This document shows, piece by piece, positions 33,877 to 42,343 of a stretch of DNA of 64,000 nucleotides. Position numbers and translations under genes: made by a program. Source of the DNA: Halomonas sp. GFAJ-1. Lineage in GTDB: Bacteria; Pseudomonadota; Gammaproteobacteria; Pseudomonadales; Halomonadaceae. A model generated the notes under the pieces. It saw only the letters and a program-made list of their open reading frames with translations. It had not been told where the DNA came from and searched no databases. Position 1 is the first letter of the stretch. Each line of letters opens with the position of its first letter. The stretch lies in contig CP016490.1 in NCBI GenBank assembly GCA_002966495.1, forward strand, positions 1 to 64,000. The letters are read 5' to 3'.

Positions 33877-34854
33877 TCACCCACGCGCCAGCATTCCACT
33901 GGGCGCATCACGCAGATGCGCGAGGCGCGGGTGCTCCCAGATAGGCGGCGCAGCGGTACGGGGGATCAAACTCATGCTACCGGGGGCAGCGTGGCTACCG
34001 GGAAAGTGAAAATCGCTTCCCATAGAGGCGTAGAAGCCACGTTCGACCAGTTGGCGTGCCAGGTCACGGGTGCTGTCAGGGTTTTGCTGGCCGCTCACCA
34101 GCTCTACCCCCTGCCCACCGGCTGCTTGGAAGGTGTCCATGAGCAGGCCGCGCTTGCGCCGAGTTAGCCCGTGGCGCAGCGGATGCGCGAGAACCGCCAC
34201 GCCCCCCGAGGCTACTACCCACCCTACTGCCTCGCTAATTTCTGGCCAGAGTGCTTTTACATCGCCTTTTTTACCGCTGCCTAGGTAGCGCTTAAACGCG
34301 CCCGCCCAGTCAGGCACCATGCCTTCGGCTACCAGTGCGCGGGCAAAATCAGGACGACCCAAGGGGCGCTCGCTACCCGCCTGCTGCCGGGCTTTTTCAA
34401 GCGCATTGGCAAGCCCCGCTTTCTCCAGCCGCTCAGCAATCACCTCGGCACGCTGTATGCGTGCCAGGCGCTGCTGTTCAAGCCCTTCTATCATAGAACC
34501 CTGCAGTCCGCCGGGCATAAGCGCCACCACATGAATATTAATTCCCTGCCAACGGGTGGATAACTCACAGCCAGGTACCAGGCATAGCCCTGCGTGCTGA
34601 GCAGCTTCTGCCGCTTCGGCTACGCCGTCCATGGTGTCGTGGTCGGTTAATGCCATGTGGCTAAGCCCACGCTCAGCGCACAGCGTTACTAGCGCCGTTG
34701 GGGTAAGCGCGCCGTCGGACGCCGTTGAGTGCATGTGTAAATCCACGGGGTAACGCTGGTCGGCATCAAACACATGGGGCAAAGAAATTGCAGGAAGTAG
34801 GGGCATAAGCATGACGCCGTGTGGCGAGTTTGTCAGAATAGGTGAGTCATACAC
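33877..34854 (-). CDS. rnm: PHP-domain 5'-3' exoribonuclease RNase AM (YciV)
   Basis: 325 residues from a GTG at 34854 that has AGGA nine bases upstream; ATGs at 34812 and 34806 are plausible shorter starts. PHP metal motifs are visible: DLHMHSTASDG (about 38-48), LTDHDTMDG (about 70), a later HPLRHGLT and the C-terminal GSDFHFPG. E. coli YciV/RNase AM trims 5' ends of ribosomal RNAs. The gene lies upstream of yciO on the same strand and diverges from the yciI-type gene. Confidence 0.88.
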   Translation of the reverse strand: MYDSPILTNSPHGVMLMPLLPAISLPHVFDADQRYPVDLHMHSTASDGALTPTALVTLCAERGLSHMALTDHDTMDGVAEAAEAAQHAGLCLVPGCELSTRWQGINIHVVALMPGGLQGSMIEGLEQQRLARIQRAEVIAERLEKAGLANALEKARQQAGSERPLGRPDFARALVAEGMVPDWAGAFKRYLGSGKKGDVKALWPEISEAVGWVVASGGVAVLAHPLRHGLTRRKRGLLMDTFQAAGGQGVELVSGQQNPDSTRDLARQLVERGFYASMGSDFHFPGSHAAPGSMSLIPRTAAPPIWEHPRLAHLRDAPSGMLARG

Positions 34855-34973
34855 AAACAGGCATCCTGTTTCCCCGTTAACGGTTCACAGGCGCTCGCCA
34901 TGGTGCGCGCTAATGTAGAGGCGGTCAATCCTACGGCTTAACTACCGCCTCTTGCATTCAAGGAGTTACACCT

Positions 34974-35273
34974 ATGCTATACGCGATTATTAGTGAAGAT
35001 GTATCTAACAGCTTGGAGCGCCGCTTAGCGGCCCGACCCGACCACCTCGCCCGGCTAGAGGCATTGCGCGATGAAGGCCGCTTGGTGCTAGCAGGCCCCC
35101 ATCCAGCCATTGATGCCGAAAACCCAGGTGAAGCCGGCTTTAGCGGCAGCTTAGTGGTCGCAGAGTTTGAAAGCTTAGATGCCGCTCAAGCCTGGGCAGA
35201 CGCTGACCCGTATATCATTGCAGGGGTGTATGCCAAGGTAATTGTTAAGCCATTCAAGAAAGTTTTGCCTTGA
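34974..35273 (+). CDS. yciI: YciI family protein
   Basis: 99 residues, the usual YciI length. The start MLYAIISEDV, the HLARLEALRDEGRLVLAGPHP segment (split by the family's conserved His-Asp-like pair) and the ADPYIIAGVY end are typical. The fold is a small ferredoxin-like dimer of unknown catalytic role. AAGGAG lies seven bases before the ATG. Confidence 0.9.
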   Translation: MLYAIISEDVSNSLERRLAARPDHLARLEALRDEGRLVLAGPHPAIDAENPGEAGFSGSLVVAEFESLDAAQAWADADPYIIAGVYAKVIVKPFKKVLP

Positions 35274-35306
35274 CCGATTAGAGTGAGTGTGGAGGGACCG
35301 ACGTCT

Positions 35307-35339
35307 TTTTCACAGAGCCTGTGGAAAACTCTGTGAAAA
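35307..35339. repeat. Inverted repeat upstream of mnmC
   Basis: TTTTCACAGAG and CTCTGTGAAAA are exact inverted copies separated by 11 bases; the loop contains another CTGTGGAAAA. It lies 34 bases after the yciI-type gene and about 100 bases before mnmC. There is no T-tract that would make it a classical terminator, so it may be an operator. Confidence 0.55.
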
Positions 35340-35442
35340 CTCGGCGGACGCTTTTCTATAAGCCAGCGATAGCGCCACGATTAACAAGTTGGTTATTTTT
35401 TAACCAATTTTTATTATTTACTTCATCACCACGGATACCCGC

Positions 35443-37467
35443 GTGACCCACCGCCCTGTTCAACGCCCCATTGTCCTACCCCCGCTTGCGGCGTTAAGCG
35501 TTCCGTTGCTCTCCTGGAACGACGCCTCACCCCACTCGGATGCCTTCGGTGATGTCTACTTTTCCCGGGAAGATGGCCGCGCGGAAACCGAGCACGTCTT
35601 CTTAGGGGCCAATCATCTTCCCGAGCGTTTTTCCACTTGGCAGCACACCCGCGCCTTTGTGATCGGTGAAACAGGCTTTGGCACCGGGTTAAATATGCTC
35701 TGCGCCTGGGCCTGTTTTGAACAGCACGCACCCGCCAACGCGCGACTGCATCTGTTATCCACAGAGATGTTTCCCCTCGACCGAGACTCATTGACCCGCG
35801 CGTTAAGCGCCTGGCCTTCGCTCGCGCGTTATTCACAGCAGCTATGTGCCCTATGGCCAGAGGCTGTCAGCGGTATCCACCGATTACACCTTAGCGAGCG
35901 TGTCACGCTAGACCTGCACTTTGGCGATACCACAGAACGGCTGACGCTATTAGCAGGCCTGGTGGACGCGTGGTTTTTAGACGGCTTCGCGCCCTCTAAA
36001 AACCCTGGTATGTGGCAGCCAGCGTTGTTTGAAGCCATGGCCGCCCGCTCTCGCCCGGGCGCTACTTTTGCCACGTTCACCTGTGCAGGCATTGTTAAAC
36101 GCGGTTTAAAAGCAGCAGGGTTTCACTGGAAAAAGGTGCCGGGGTTTGGGCGTAAACGGGAAATGCTCGCAGGCTCTATCGACACGCCACCTAGCGACAC
36201 CCGCCGCCAATCAACACCATGGTTCACGCCCCCCGCGGCGAAGCCCGCTAACCATGTGGTCGTCATAGGTGCCGGCATCGCCGGTTGCAGCATGGCGGCG
36301 GCTCTGGCAAAACGCGGGCTAAAAGTGACCGTTATTGAAAGAGATGCCCCAGGTGCAGGCGGCTCTGGCAACCGTCAGGGAGCGTTGTATGTAAAACTCG
36401 CCGCCGAAACCAACCCTCAAAGCCGCTTCTATTTTGCGGGATTGCTCTACAGCCAGCGCTGGCTTAGTCAGCTCGTTTCCAGCACGCCGCTTGAGATGCC
36501 TCTGTGGCAGCCCTGCGGGGTGGTGCAGTTAGCCTTAAGCGACAAAGAGGCCGCTCGCCAACAGCGCTTTATGGCCGGCCATCCACTGCCAGAAACCGTG
36601 GTTTCCGCCCAGAGAGAAGCACTTAGCGAACTCAGCGGTGTGCCGGTATCAGCCGATCACGGGCTTTTTTATCCCCAGGCGGGCTGGGTTCAGCCCAAAC
36701 GGTTGTGTGAGCAGCTGCTTGAACACGCCAATATCACGCTCTATAAAGGGGAAGCCTCCGCTTTGCACCAGGAAGGCAGCCAATGGCAGGTTGAGATGGC
36801 TAGCGGTAATTCCGTCAGCGCTGATCACGTGGTGGTGGCCAACGCGACGCTTGCCAACCGTTTTGCACAGACCGCTGAACTGCCATTGCAGCAGGTACGC
36901 GGCCAAGTCAGTGAACTGCCCCTCCCCAAAGGAGTAAAGGCCCCCAAGCGGGTAGTGTGCGCCGGTGGCTATGTGTCGCCACCGTTGGAAGGCGTTTTGA
37001 CATTTGGCGCCAGCTTTGTGCCCAATGACGCCACCCACCACGTCACCACTGACGACCACCAGCGCAACATTGACGAGCTGCGCCTGGCGCTACCCGAGTG
37101 GGTCGCAGAGCTTGAAGCATCTGGCCTAGCGTTAAGTGCTGACGCCCTGGGAGGCCGCGCTGCTGTTCGCGCGGCAAGCCCAGATAAAAGCCCCTATGCA
37201 GGGCCAGTGCCGAAGGCAGCTGCCTGGCAACGCGACTACGCGGTGCTGCGCAAAGATGCCTCAAAAGCGCCCAATATCAACGGGGAGCACTACGCTGGAC
37301 TGTGGATCTCCACTGCCCATGGCTCTCGCGGGCTGGCCAGCGCCCCGTTGTGCGCCGAAGTGATTGCCTCAAGTGTATGCGACGACCCGCTACCGCTAGA
37401 GTTACCGCTGGTAGATCACCTGCACCCTGGGCGGCGCATTATCACCGCGCTGGTGCGAGCTCAGTAG
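35443..37467 (+). CDS. mnmC: Bifunctional tRNA modification enzyme MnmC
   Basis: 674 residues starting at a GTG. The N-terminal methyltransferase domain (about 1-240) has FVIGETGFGTGLNML for SAM binding and WFLDGFAPSKNPGMW. The C-terminal FAD oxidoreductase domain starts at about 265 with VVVIGAGIAGCSMAAALA and includes GAGGSGNRQGALYVKL and the final ISTAHGSRGLASAP. The FAD domain removes carboxymethyl from cmnm5U34, and the N-domain methylates the product to mnm5U. Its 3' end overlaps the convergent yheU-type gene by 7 bases. Confidence 0.95.
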   Translation: MTHRPVQRPIVLPPLAALSVPLLSWNDASPHSDAFGDVYFSREDGRAETEHVFLGANHLPERFSTWQHTRAFVIGETGFGTGLNMLCAWACFEQHAPANARLHLLSTEMFPLDRDSLTRALSAWPSLARYSQQLCALWPEAVSGIHRLHLSERVTLDLHFGDTTERLTLLAGLVDAWFLDGFAPSKNPGMWQPALFEAMAARSRPGATFATFTCAGIVKRGLKAAGFHWKKVPGFGRKREMLAGSIDTPPSDTRRQSTPWFTPPAAKPANHVVVIGAGIAGCSMAAALAKRGLKVTVIERDAPGAGGSGNRQGALYVKLAAETNPQSRFYFAGLLYSQRWLSQLVSSTPLEMPLWQPCGVVQLALSDKEAARQQRFMAGHPLPETVVSAQREALSELSGVPVSADHGLFYPQAGWVQPKRLCEQLLEHANITLYKGEASALHQEGSQWQVEMASGNSVSADHVVVANATLANRFAQTAELPLQQVRGQVSELPLPKGVKAPKRVVCAGGYVSPPLEGVLTFGASFVPNDATHHVTTDDHQRNIDELRLALPEWVAELEASGLALSADALGGRAAVRAASPDKSPYAGPVPKAAAWQRDYAVLRKDASKAPNINGEHYAGLWISTAHGSRGLASAPLCAEVIASSVCDDPLPLELPLVDHLHPGRRIITALVRAQ

Positions 37468-37736
37468 TCGCCCTCTTCCTCATCATCAGCTAGGTCTCGC
37501 CCAAAGGAGCGCCATTGGGCGAGCGTCATCACTTCGGTCATTTCCAGCTCCAGGTCATGAGCAATAATCAGTTCATGGCGCTCTAACTGTTTTTTCACCT
37601 CGGCTACCCAGCCGTGCATACCCTCGCCGGTTGTATCGGTGGTGTCATAGCCCTGGCGGGTGACAAACGCTTCCAACAAGGCATTCAGTGTTTCCGGCGG
37701 CAGCATGCGCGCCGGCACTTCGATAAATCGGCTCAT
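37461..37736 (-). CDS. YheU/UPF0270-like small protein
   Basis: 91 residues. The N-terminal half (IEVPARMLPPETLNALLEAF, then VTRQGYD and VAEVKKQL) aligns by eye with the UPF0270 YheU family, whose core is IPWQxLxPETLxxLIExFVxREGTDYG. The C-terminus is longer and ends in an acidic run (DDEEEGDY). Function unknown. The start overlaps the ligA stop by four bases (ATGA), so it is translationally coupled to ligA. Confidence 0.72.
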   Translation of the reverse strand: MSRFIEVPARMLPPETLNALLEAFVTRQGYDTTDTTGEGMHGWVAEVKKQLERHELIIAHDLELEMTEVMTLAQWRSFGRDLADDEEEGDY

Positions 37737-39769
37737 TCGCTCTGCTCCCAGGCAGCTAGGCGCTCAATAAACGTCGCTTCATCAATGACCTCAACGCCCA
37801 GCTGCTCTGCTTTGGCTAACTTGCTGCCTGCTGCCTCACCGGCCACTAAGCAGCTGGTTTTCTTTGAGACACTGCCCGCCACTTTAGCCCCCAGCAATTG
37901 CAGCCGCGCTTTACCTTCGTCCCGGGTCATGGTGTCCATGGCACCTGTCAGCACCCAGGTTTGCCCTTCAAGGGGAGTGGGCCCATGGGTCACTTCACTC
38001 TCTTGCCAGGTGATACCGGCATCCAGCAGCGCTTGAAGGGTCTCTAGGTTATGGGGCTGGCGGAAGAAGGTGTGGATATGGGCTGCCACAATAGGCCCCA
38101 CATCATTAACTGCTTCTAGCGCAGTGAGGTCAGCGTCTTGCAACGCTTGCAAGGTTCCAAAATGGTTGGCCACGTTAGCCGCCGTCGCCTCGCCCACCTC
38201 ACGAATGCCCAACGCGTAAATAAACCGCGCCAAGGTAGTATTTTTAGCCTTATCCAGCGCGTTCACCAAGTTAGTAGACGACTTCTCGCCCATGCGCGGC
38301 AGGCTTTGCAATTGCCCCGCCGTCAGGTGAAACAAGTCTGCCGGGGTTTTCACCCAGTCTAGATCCACTAACTGCTCAATAAGCTTTTCACCCAGCCCAT
38401 CAACATCCAGCGCCTTTCGGCTGGCGAAGTGCTTTAGCGCTTCTTTGCGCTGGGCAGCGCAGTAGAGCCCACCCGAGCAGCGGGCAACTGCTTCGCCTTC
38501 CAGGCGTTCAATGTCCGAGCCGCACACTGGGCAGTGGTCAGGAAAGGTAATCGTGCGTGCTTCTGCCGGTCGCTTATCGGTATCCACCCGCACAACCTGG
38601 GGAATAACATCCCCTGCACGGCGAATAGCGACGGTATCGCCAATCATCACACCCAGACGGGTGATCTCATCGGCGTTATGCAGTGTCGCGTTGGATACCG
38701 TTACGCCGGCAACCGTAACCGGCTCAAGCCGCGCGACCGGCGTAATAGCCCCGGTGCGGCCCACCTGAAACTCTACATCATTCAGTGTGGTGACCTCTTC
38801 CTGGGCAGGAAATTTAAACGCTACTGCCCAGCGCGGGGCACGGGCCACAAAGCCAAGCTCTCGCTGGTGACGAAGATCATTCACCTTAATCACAACGCCA
38901 TCAATGTCATAGCCCAATTGATCACGCTTTTCGCCTAGCTGTTCGCAGTAGTCAGCGACGGCCTGGGGGCCGCGCATAGTGCTTAACTCGGCGCTGGTGC
39001 GAAACCCAAGCACCGATAGTCGCGCCATCAGCGCACTGTGGGTAGTGTCACCCATATCAGGCTGCAACCGTGCCGCTTGATAAGCATGAAACTCTAATGG
39101 GCGAGTGGCGGTAATACGCGGGTCAAGCTGGCGTAAGCTGCCAGCGGCTGCGTTGCGCGGGTTGGCAAACACCTTACTGTCTTCATCCCTGGCACGGTCA
39201 TTAAGCGCCTCAAAACCCGCATGGCGCATAATCACCTCGCCGCGCACTTCCAACAGCTCGGGTAGGTCTTTACCTATCAGTTTTAGTGGTACAGAACGCA
39301 GGGTGCGCAAGTTCGAGGTAATTCCCTCCCCGGTGCGTCCATCCCCGCGGGTGGCGCCAATCACTAATACGCCCTGCTCATACACTAGCGATACCGCCGC
39401 GCCATCAAGCTTTGGCTCGCAGCTAAACTCAATCTCTGTTGCGTCACACTCCAAGCGCTCGGCGACCCGTTCAGCAAAGGCCACCACATCATCACGGCTA
39501 AAAGCATTATCCAATGAGAGCATGGGAATAGCATGGGCGACTTCAGGAAAGCCCTCCGCCGGTGCAGCACCTACACGCTGGGTGGGCGAATCTGGCGATA
39601 TCAGCGTAGGGTGCTCAGCCTCTAGTTGCGTCAAGCGCTGAAGCTTTCGGTCATAGTCCGCATCGGTCAGTTTCGGTTCGTCCAACACGTAGTAGCGGTA
39701 ATTAGCATCATCTAGGTCGGCGCGGAGCTGGCTAATTTCTTCAAGCAAACGGGGGTCAGTCTGACTCAT
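37733..39769 (-). CDS. ligA: NAD-dependent DNA ligase LigA
   Basis: 678 residues, normal length. The adenylation lysine is in CEPKLDGAAVS (about 120), followed by the OB fold. A four-cysteine zinc finger (CPVCGSDI ... ARCSGGLYCAAQ) comes next, then helix-hairpin-helix repeats with LGIREVGEATAANVA and the C-terminal BRCT domain from GQTWVLTGAM. It seals nicks in replication and repair. The gene order smc-zipA-ligA is conserved in gammaproteobacteria. Confidence 0.97.
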   Translation of the reverse strand: MSQTDPRLLEEISQLRADLDDANYRYYVLDEPKLTDADYDRKLQRLTQLEAEHPTLISPDSPTQRVGAAPAEGFPEVAHAIPMLSLDNAFSRDDVVAFAERVAERLECDATEIEFSCEPKLDGAAVSLVYEQGVLVIGATRGDGRTGEGITSNLRTLRSVPLKLIGKDLPELLEVRGEVIMRHAGFEALNDRARDEDSKVFANPRNAAAGSLRQLDPRITATRPLEFHAYQAARLQPDMGDTTHSALMARLSVLGFRTSAELSTMRGPQAVADYCEQLGEKRDQLGYDIDGVVIKVNDLRHQRELGFVARAPRWAVAFKFPAQEEVTTLNDVEFQVGRTGAITPVARLEPVTVAGVTVSNATLHNADEITRLGVMIGDTVAIRRAGDVIPQVVRVDTDKRPAEARTITFPDHCPVCGSDIERLEGEAVARCSGGLYCAAQRKEALKHFASRKALDVDGLGEKLIEQLVDLDWVKTPADLFHLTAGQLQSLPRMGEKSSTNLVNALDKAKNTTLARFIYALGIREVGEATAANVANHFGTLQALQDADLTALEAVNDVGPIVAAHIHTFFRQPHNLETLQALLDAGITWQESEVTHGPTPLEGQTWVLTGAMDTMTRDEGKARLQLLGAKVAGSVSKKTSCLVAGEAAGSKLAKAEQLGVEVIDEATFIERLAAWEQSE

Positions 39770-39810
39770 TCAGGAGGTTCCGGCATACAAAGTAAAACAG
39801 ACGTTTAATA

Positions 39811-39844
39811 ACAAAAACACCCGCCTTCGTAGAAGGCGGGTGTT
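39811..39844 (-). terminator. Strong terminator between zipA and ligA
   Basis: AACACCCGCCTTC and GAAGGCGGGTGTT form a 13-pair stem with a three-base loop and a T-rich tail on the minus strand. Despite the conserved gene order, ligA must therefore have its own promoter in the 40 bases that remain or depend on readthrough. Confidence 0.93.
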
Positions 39845-39859
39845 ATAACAACGCGGTGA

Positions 39860-41791
39860 TTAACGTGCCTGCAATTGGCGGTGCAGGCGGTGGCGACGCT
39901 CAAACTCGTGCACTCGCTGGCGAGCAAACTCAATGGTTTGCGCGGTCATCACGCTGCGGTTTTCATCTTTTAACTCACCGCCCATATGGCGTACCAACAC
40001 CATAGCGGTTTCCACCATGGCCTCAAAAGCGGCGGAACTATCCGTCGCACCGGGTAGAGGCATCAGGAACGTAATACCCGGGGTAACGAACTCGTCCATT
40101 TCCTCAATGGGGAAAGTACCGGGCTTAAGCACGTTAACCATCGAGAACTGCAGCTCACTATCAGCGCTTTCCGTTTCAAACCGGTGAAAAACGCCCATTT
40201 CACGGCTGTAGCGCAGCCCGCATACCATCATTAATTCAAGTAGCTTGGCACCATCAAAGCCTTCGAGATCACGTGATAGAACGCTAATCACGACCATTTC
40301 ATCGGCGTTGGTCAACGTTTCCTTGGCATGCGCGCCATTAACGTCGTGGCGTAACGCCTTTTCAAGCGCTGGGTGGGCACGTACAACGCGATCCTGGGCG
40401 GTGTAAGCATCGGTTACATATTCATCATACTCATCGACGCTGTCGTAACCTTGGGAATAGTCGTTAGCATATCCCTCGGAGAGGCCTTGATAATGTCCTT
40501 CATCATGGCGGCTCACCGGAGAGCTAGCGGCAGCTTCACGCGCTTCTTGCTGCATTGCAATTCGCTGAGCTTCCGCGGCGCTGGCCGCCGCTTCTCGGGC
40601 CTCTGCACGCTCTTGGGCAATACGGGCTTTTTCAGCTTCAGCGGCTTCTTTCGCCTCGCGGCGCTGCTCTGCTTCGAGGGCCTTGCGCTCAGCTTTCTGT
40701 TTGGCTAATGCTTCGGCACGCTTGGCTTTTTCAGCTTTCTTAATGGCTTTTTGCTTGCGGCGCTCAATCAAGCGGCGTTTAAAGGAGCGTCCAATACCCT
40801 CAAAATCAACCAGACGGTATTCATCAATGGCATCGTCATCAAGCTCGTCGTGTTCGCCCACCGTATCTGAGCGCAGCTGACGGCGCTTAGGCGCATCAGA
40901 GGCGTGTTTGGCAAACACAGCATCTTCCGGCTCGGCACGCAGTACGGGCTCTGGCTCTGCTTGGCGCTCTGGCGCCTCCGTTTGTGCGGGGGCTTCTTCT
41001 GCCGTAGAAAGAGTGGCAGATGGAGTATCAACACCTGAAACAGGCTGTTCAGTAGCGGTAATGCTAGCCGCAGCAGTTTGGGCAGCTGGCTGAGGCGGCG
41101 CTTGCTCTACCTTGGTTTTTTCACTTTTTAGTTTTTGATCAGCAATGATGGCTTCAGAAGCAGTTGGTTCAGAGACCGTTGGTTCAGAGACAGTGGTTTT
41201 AGAAACAGTTGGTTCAGAAGCAACGCTTTCAGGCATTATGGATTCAGGAATCGTTGCTGCTTGAGCAGTCGCTGAGGGCATCCGGCTGTCGTTATCGGCC
41301 ATGGACATGCTAGGCTCGCGACGGTCTTGCTCGAATGCTGGCTGCTCACTGTGCTTGACCTCATGGGTTGAGGGCGCGCTAGCCTGAGGTTCGATAATAG
41401 GTGGAGCAGATACAGTCTTAGGTGGAACAGACGCAGTTTTCTGCTTAGCCGTAAATTTGTGCTTAGGCATCGCTTTAGAAAAGGAGTGTTTAAAATCATT
41501 GAGCACTTTGGAAGGCCCAGGATGCTCTTGTCTCTCTAACTTGGGCTTTTTTCCAAGCCCGCTGTAGTCAGCAGGTTTAACTACCCTGGCGCCACCGTTG
41601 GGTAACTCCCAGTTTATCTCGGCCTCTTTAGCATCGTCATCGAACTCCTCCGGTTTAACGGCCGGTAAGTCGTTGACTGCTTGGTCCAGTCGAGGGACGC
41701 GACGCTGACGCTGGAGTCTTCGCACACCGTCGACCACGATAAGCGAAACAAGCGCCAGTCCTAGAATGATTAACCACTCTCTTAATTCCAT
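39860..41791 (-). CDS. zipA: Cell division protein ZipA
   Basis: 643 residues from the ATG at 41791 (MELREWLIILGLALVSLIVVD), whose N-terminal membrane helix identifies ZipA. A very long central part (about 50-490) is rich in Pro, Ala, Glu and Ser, with a pentapeptide repeat near residue 200 and a charged coiled-coil near 330-420. The C-terminal FtsZ-binding domain (about 500-640) includes VISVLSRDLEGFDGAKLLELM. ZipA tethers FtsZ to the membrane. E. coli ZipA is about half this size, so the linker is greatly expanded. Confidence 0.94.
   Translation of the reverse strand: MELREWLIILGLALVSLIVVDGVRRLQRQRRVPRLDQAVNDLPAVKPEEFDDDAKEAEINWELPNGGARVVKPADYSGLGKKPKLERQEHPGPSKVLNDFKHSFSKAMPKHKFTAKQKTASVPPKTVSAPPIIEPQASAPSTHEVKHSEQPAFEQDRREPSMSMADNDSRMPSATAQAATIPESIMPESVASEPTVSKTTVSEPTVSEPTASEAIIADQKLKSEKTKVEQAPPQPAAQTAAASITATEQPVSGVDTPSATLSTAEEAPAQTEAPERQAEPEPVLRAEPEDAVFAKHASDAPKRRQLRSDTVGEHDELDDDAIDEYRLVDFEGIGRSFKRRLIERRKQKAIKKAEKAKRAEALAKQKAERKALEAEQRREAKEAAEAEKARIAQERAEAREAAASAAEAQRIAMQQEAREAAASSPVSRHDEGHYQGLSEGYANDYSQGYDSVDEYDEYVTDAYTAQDRVVRAHPALEKALRHDVNGAHAKETLTNADEMVVISVLSRDLEGFDGAKLLELMMVCGLRYSREMGVFHRFETESADSELQFSMVNVLKPGTFPIEEMDEFVTPGITFLMPLPGATDSSAAFEAMVETAMVLVRHMGGELKDENRSVMTAQTIEFARQRVHEFERRHRLHRQLQAR
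41151..41225 (-). repeat. 15-bp tandem repeat in the zipA linker
   Basis: Five imperfect units like GGTTCAGAGACCGTT encode the pentapeptide pattern SEPTV. They lie in the unstructured Pro/Glu-rich linker of ZipA. Confidence 0.8.
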
Positions 41792-42343
41792 GTCGAGCAT
41801 TCCATGGGTCATTTAACCGGTTGCTAAGGCGCCATGCCTGAAGACGGAAACCTTTTGGATAGTAACTAATTATCACCAAGCATAGCGCGATTGCTACGAA
41901 AAGGGCCACTTTTTGCTATTTTCTACGTTAGTGCGACGCATTAGATGTTTTTAAGGCAATTTTCCGACCGTATCAACCGTGAAAAGTGCAATTTTAGTGC
42001 TTATTAACATCAAGTACCGCATCTTTTCACTTTGGCTTTGCTCATTCACTAAGCGAAAGGCCGCCCGCTCGTCCCTCTAACTCGTTAATCCAGCTGCCTT
42101 TAAATCCAACATCCTTGATTCTGTATGAATCTAACTTTTCTGATACTGCCCTGGCGTTTGAAGCATGGTGTTTGAATAGTTTAACAAAAGTGATCAGTGT
42201 TCAGCGCTGATGAATCACCCCAGCTTCTATTGCTGAATGTAAGGCTAGTGAATATTTTTGTTTCTTGCGAATTTCTCTAAAAGATTCTGTTCGCGTACGG
42301 TGATGCACTGACGCTTAGTGGTTAAAGCTGTACAGAGAAAATG
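41792..42343. other. Intergenic region between smc and zipA
   Basis: About 550 bases with no convincing open frame on either strand. No clear terminator follows smc. An imperfect inverted repeat (ATCAG/CTGAT) occurs near 42191-42209. The zipA promoter should be here. Confidence 0.45.

Noticed and set aside
35306..35340. DnaA-box cluster or replication origin
   Set aside because: CTGTGGAAAA and CTGTGAAAAC only loosely resemble TGTGGATAA. No AT-rich unwinding region or dnaA/dnaN/gidA genes are nearby.
39105..39641. 178-codon plus-strand open frame opposite ligA
   Set aside because: Antisense to the ligA adenylation domain; Ser/Arg-rich low-complexity translation.
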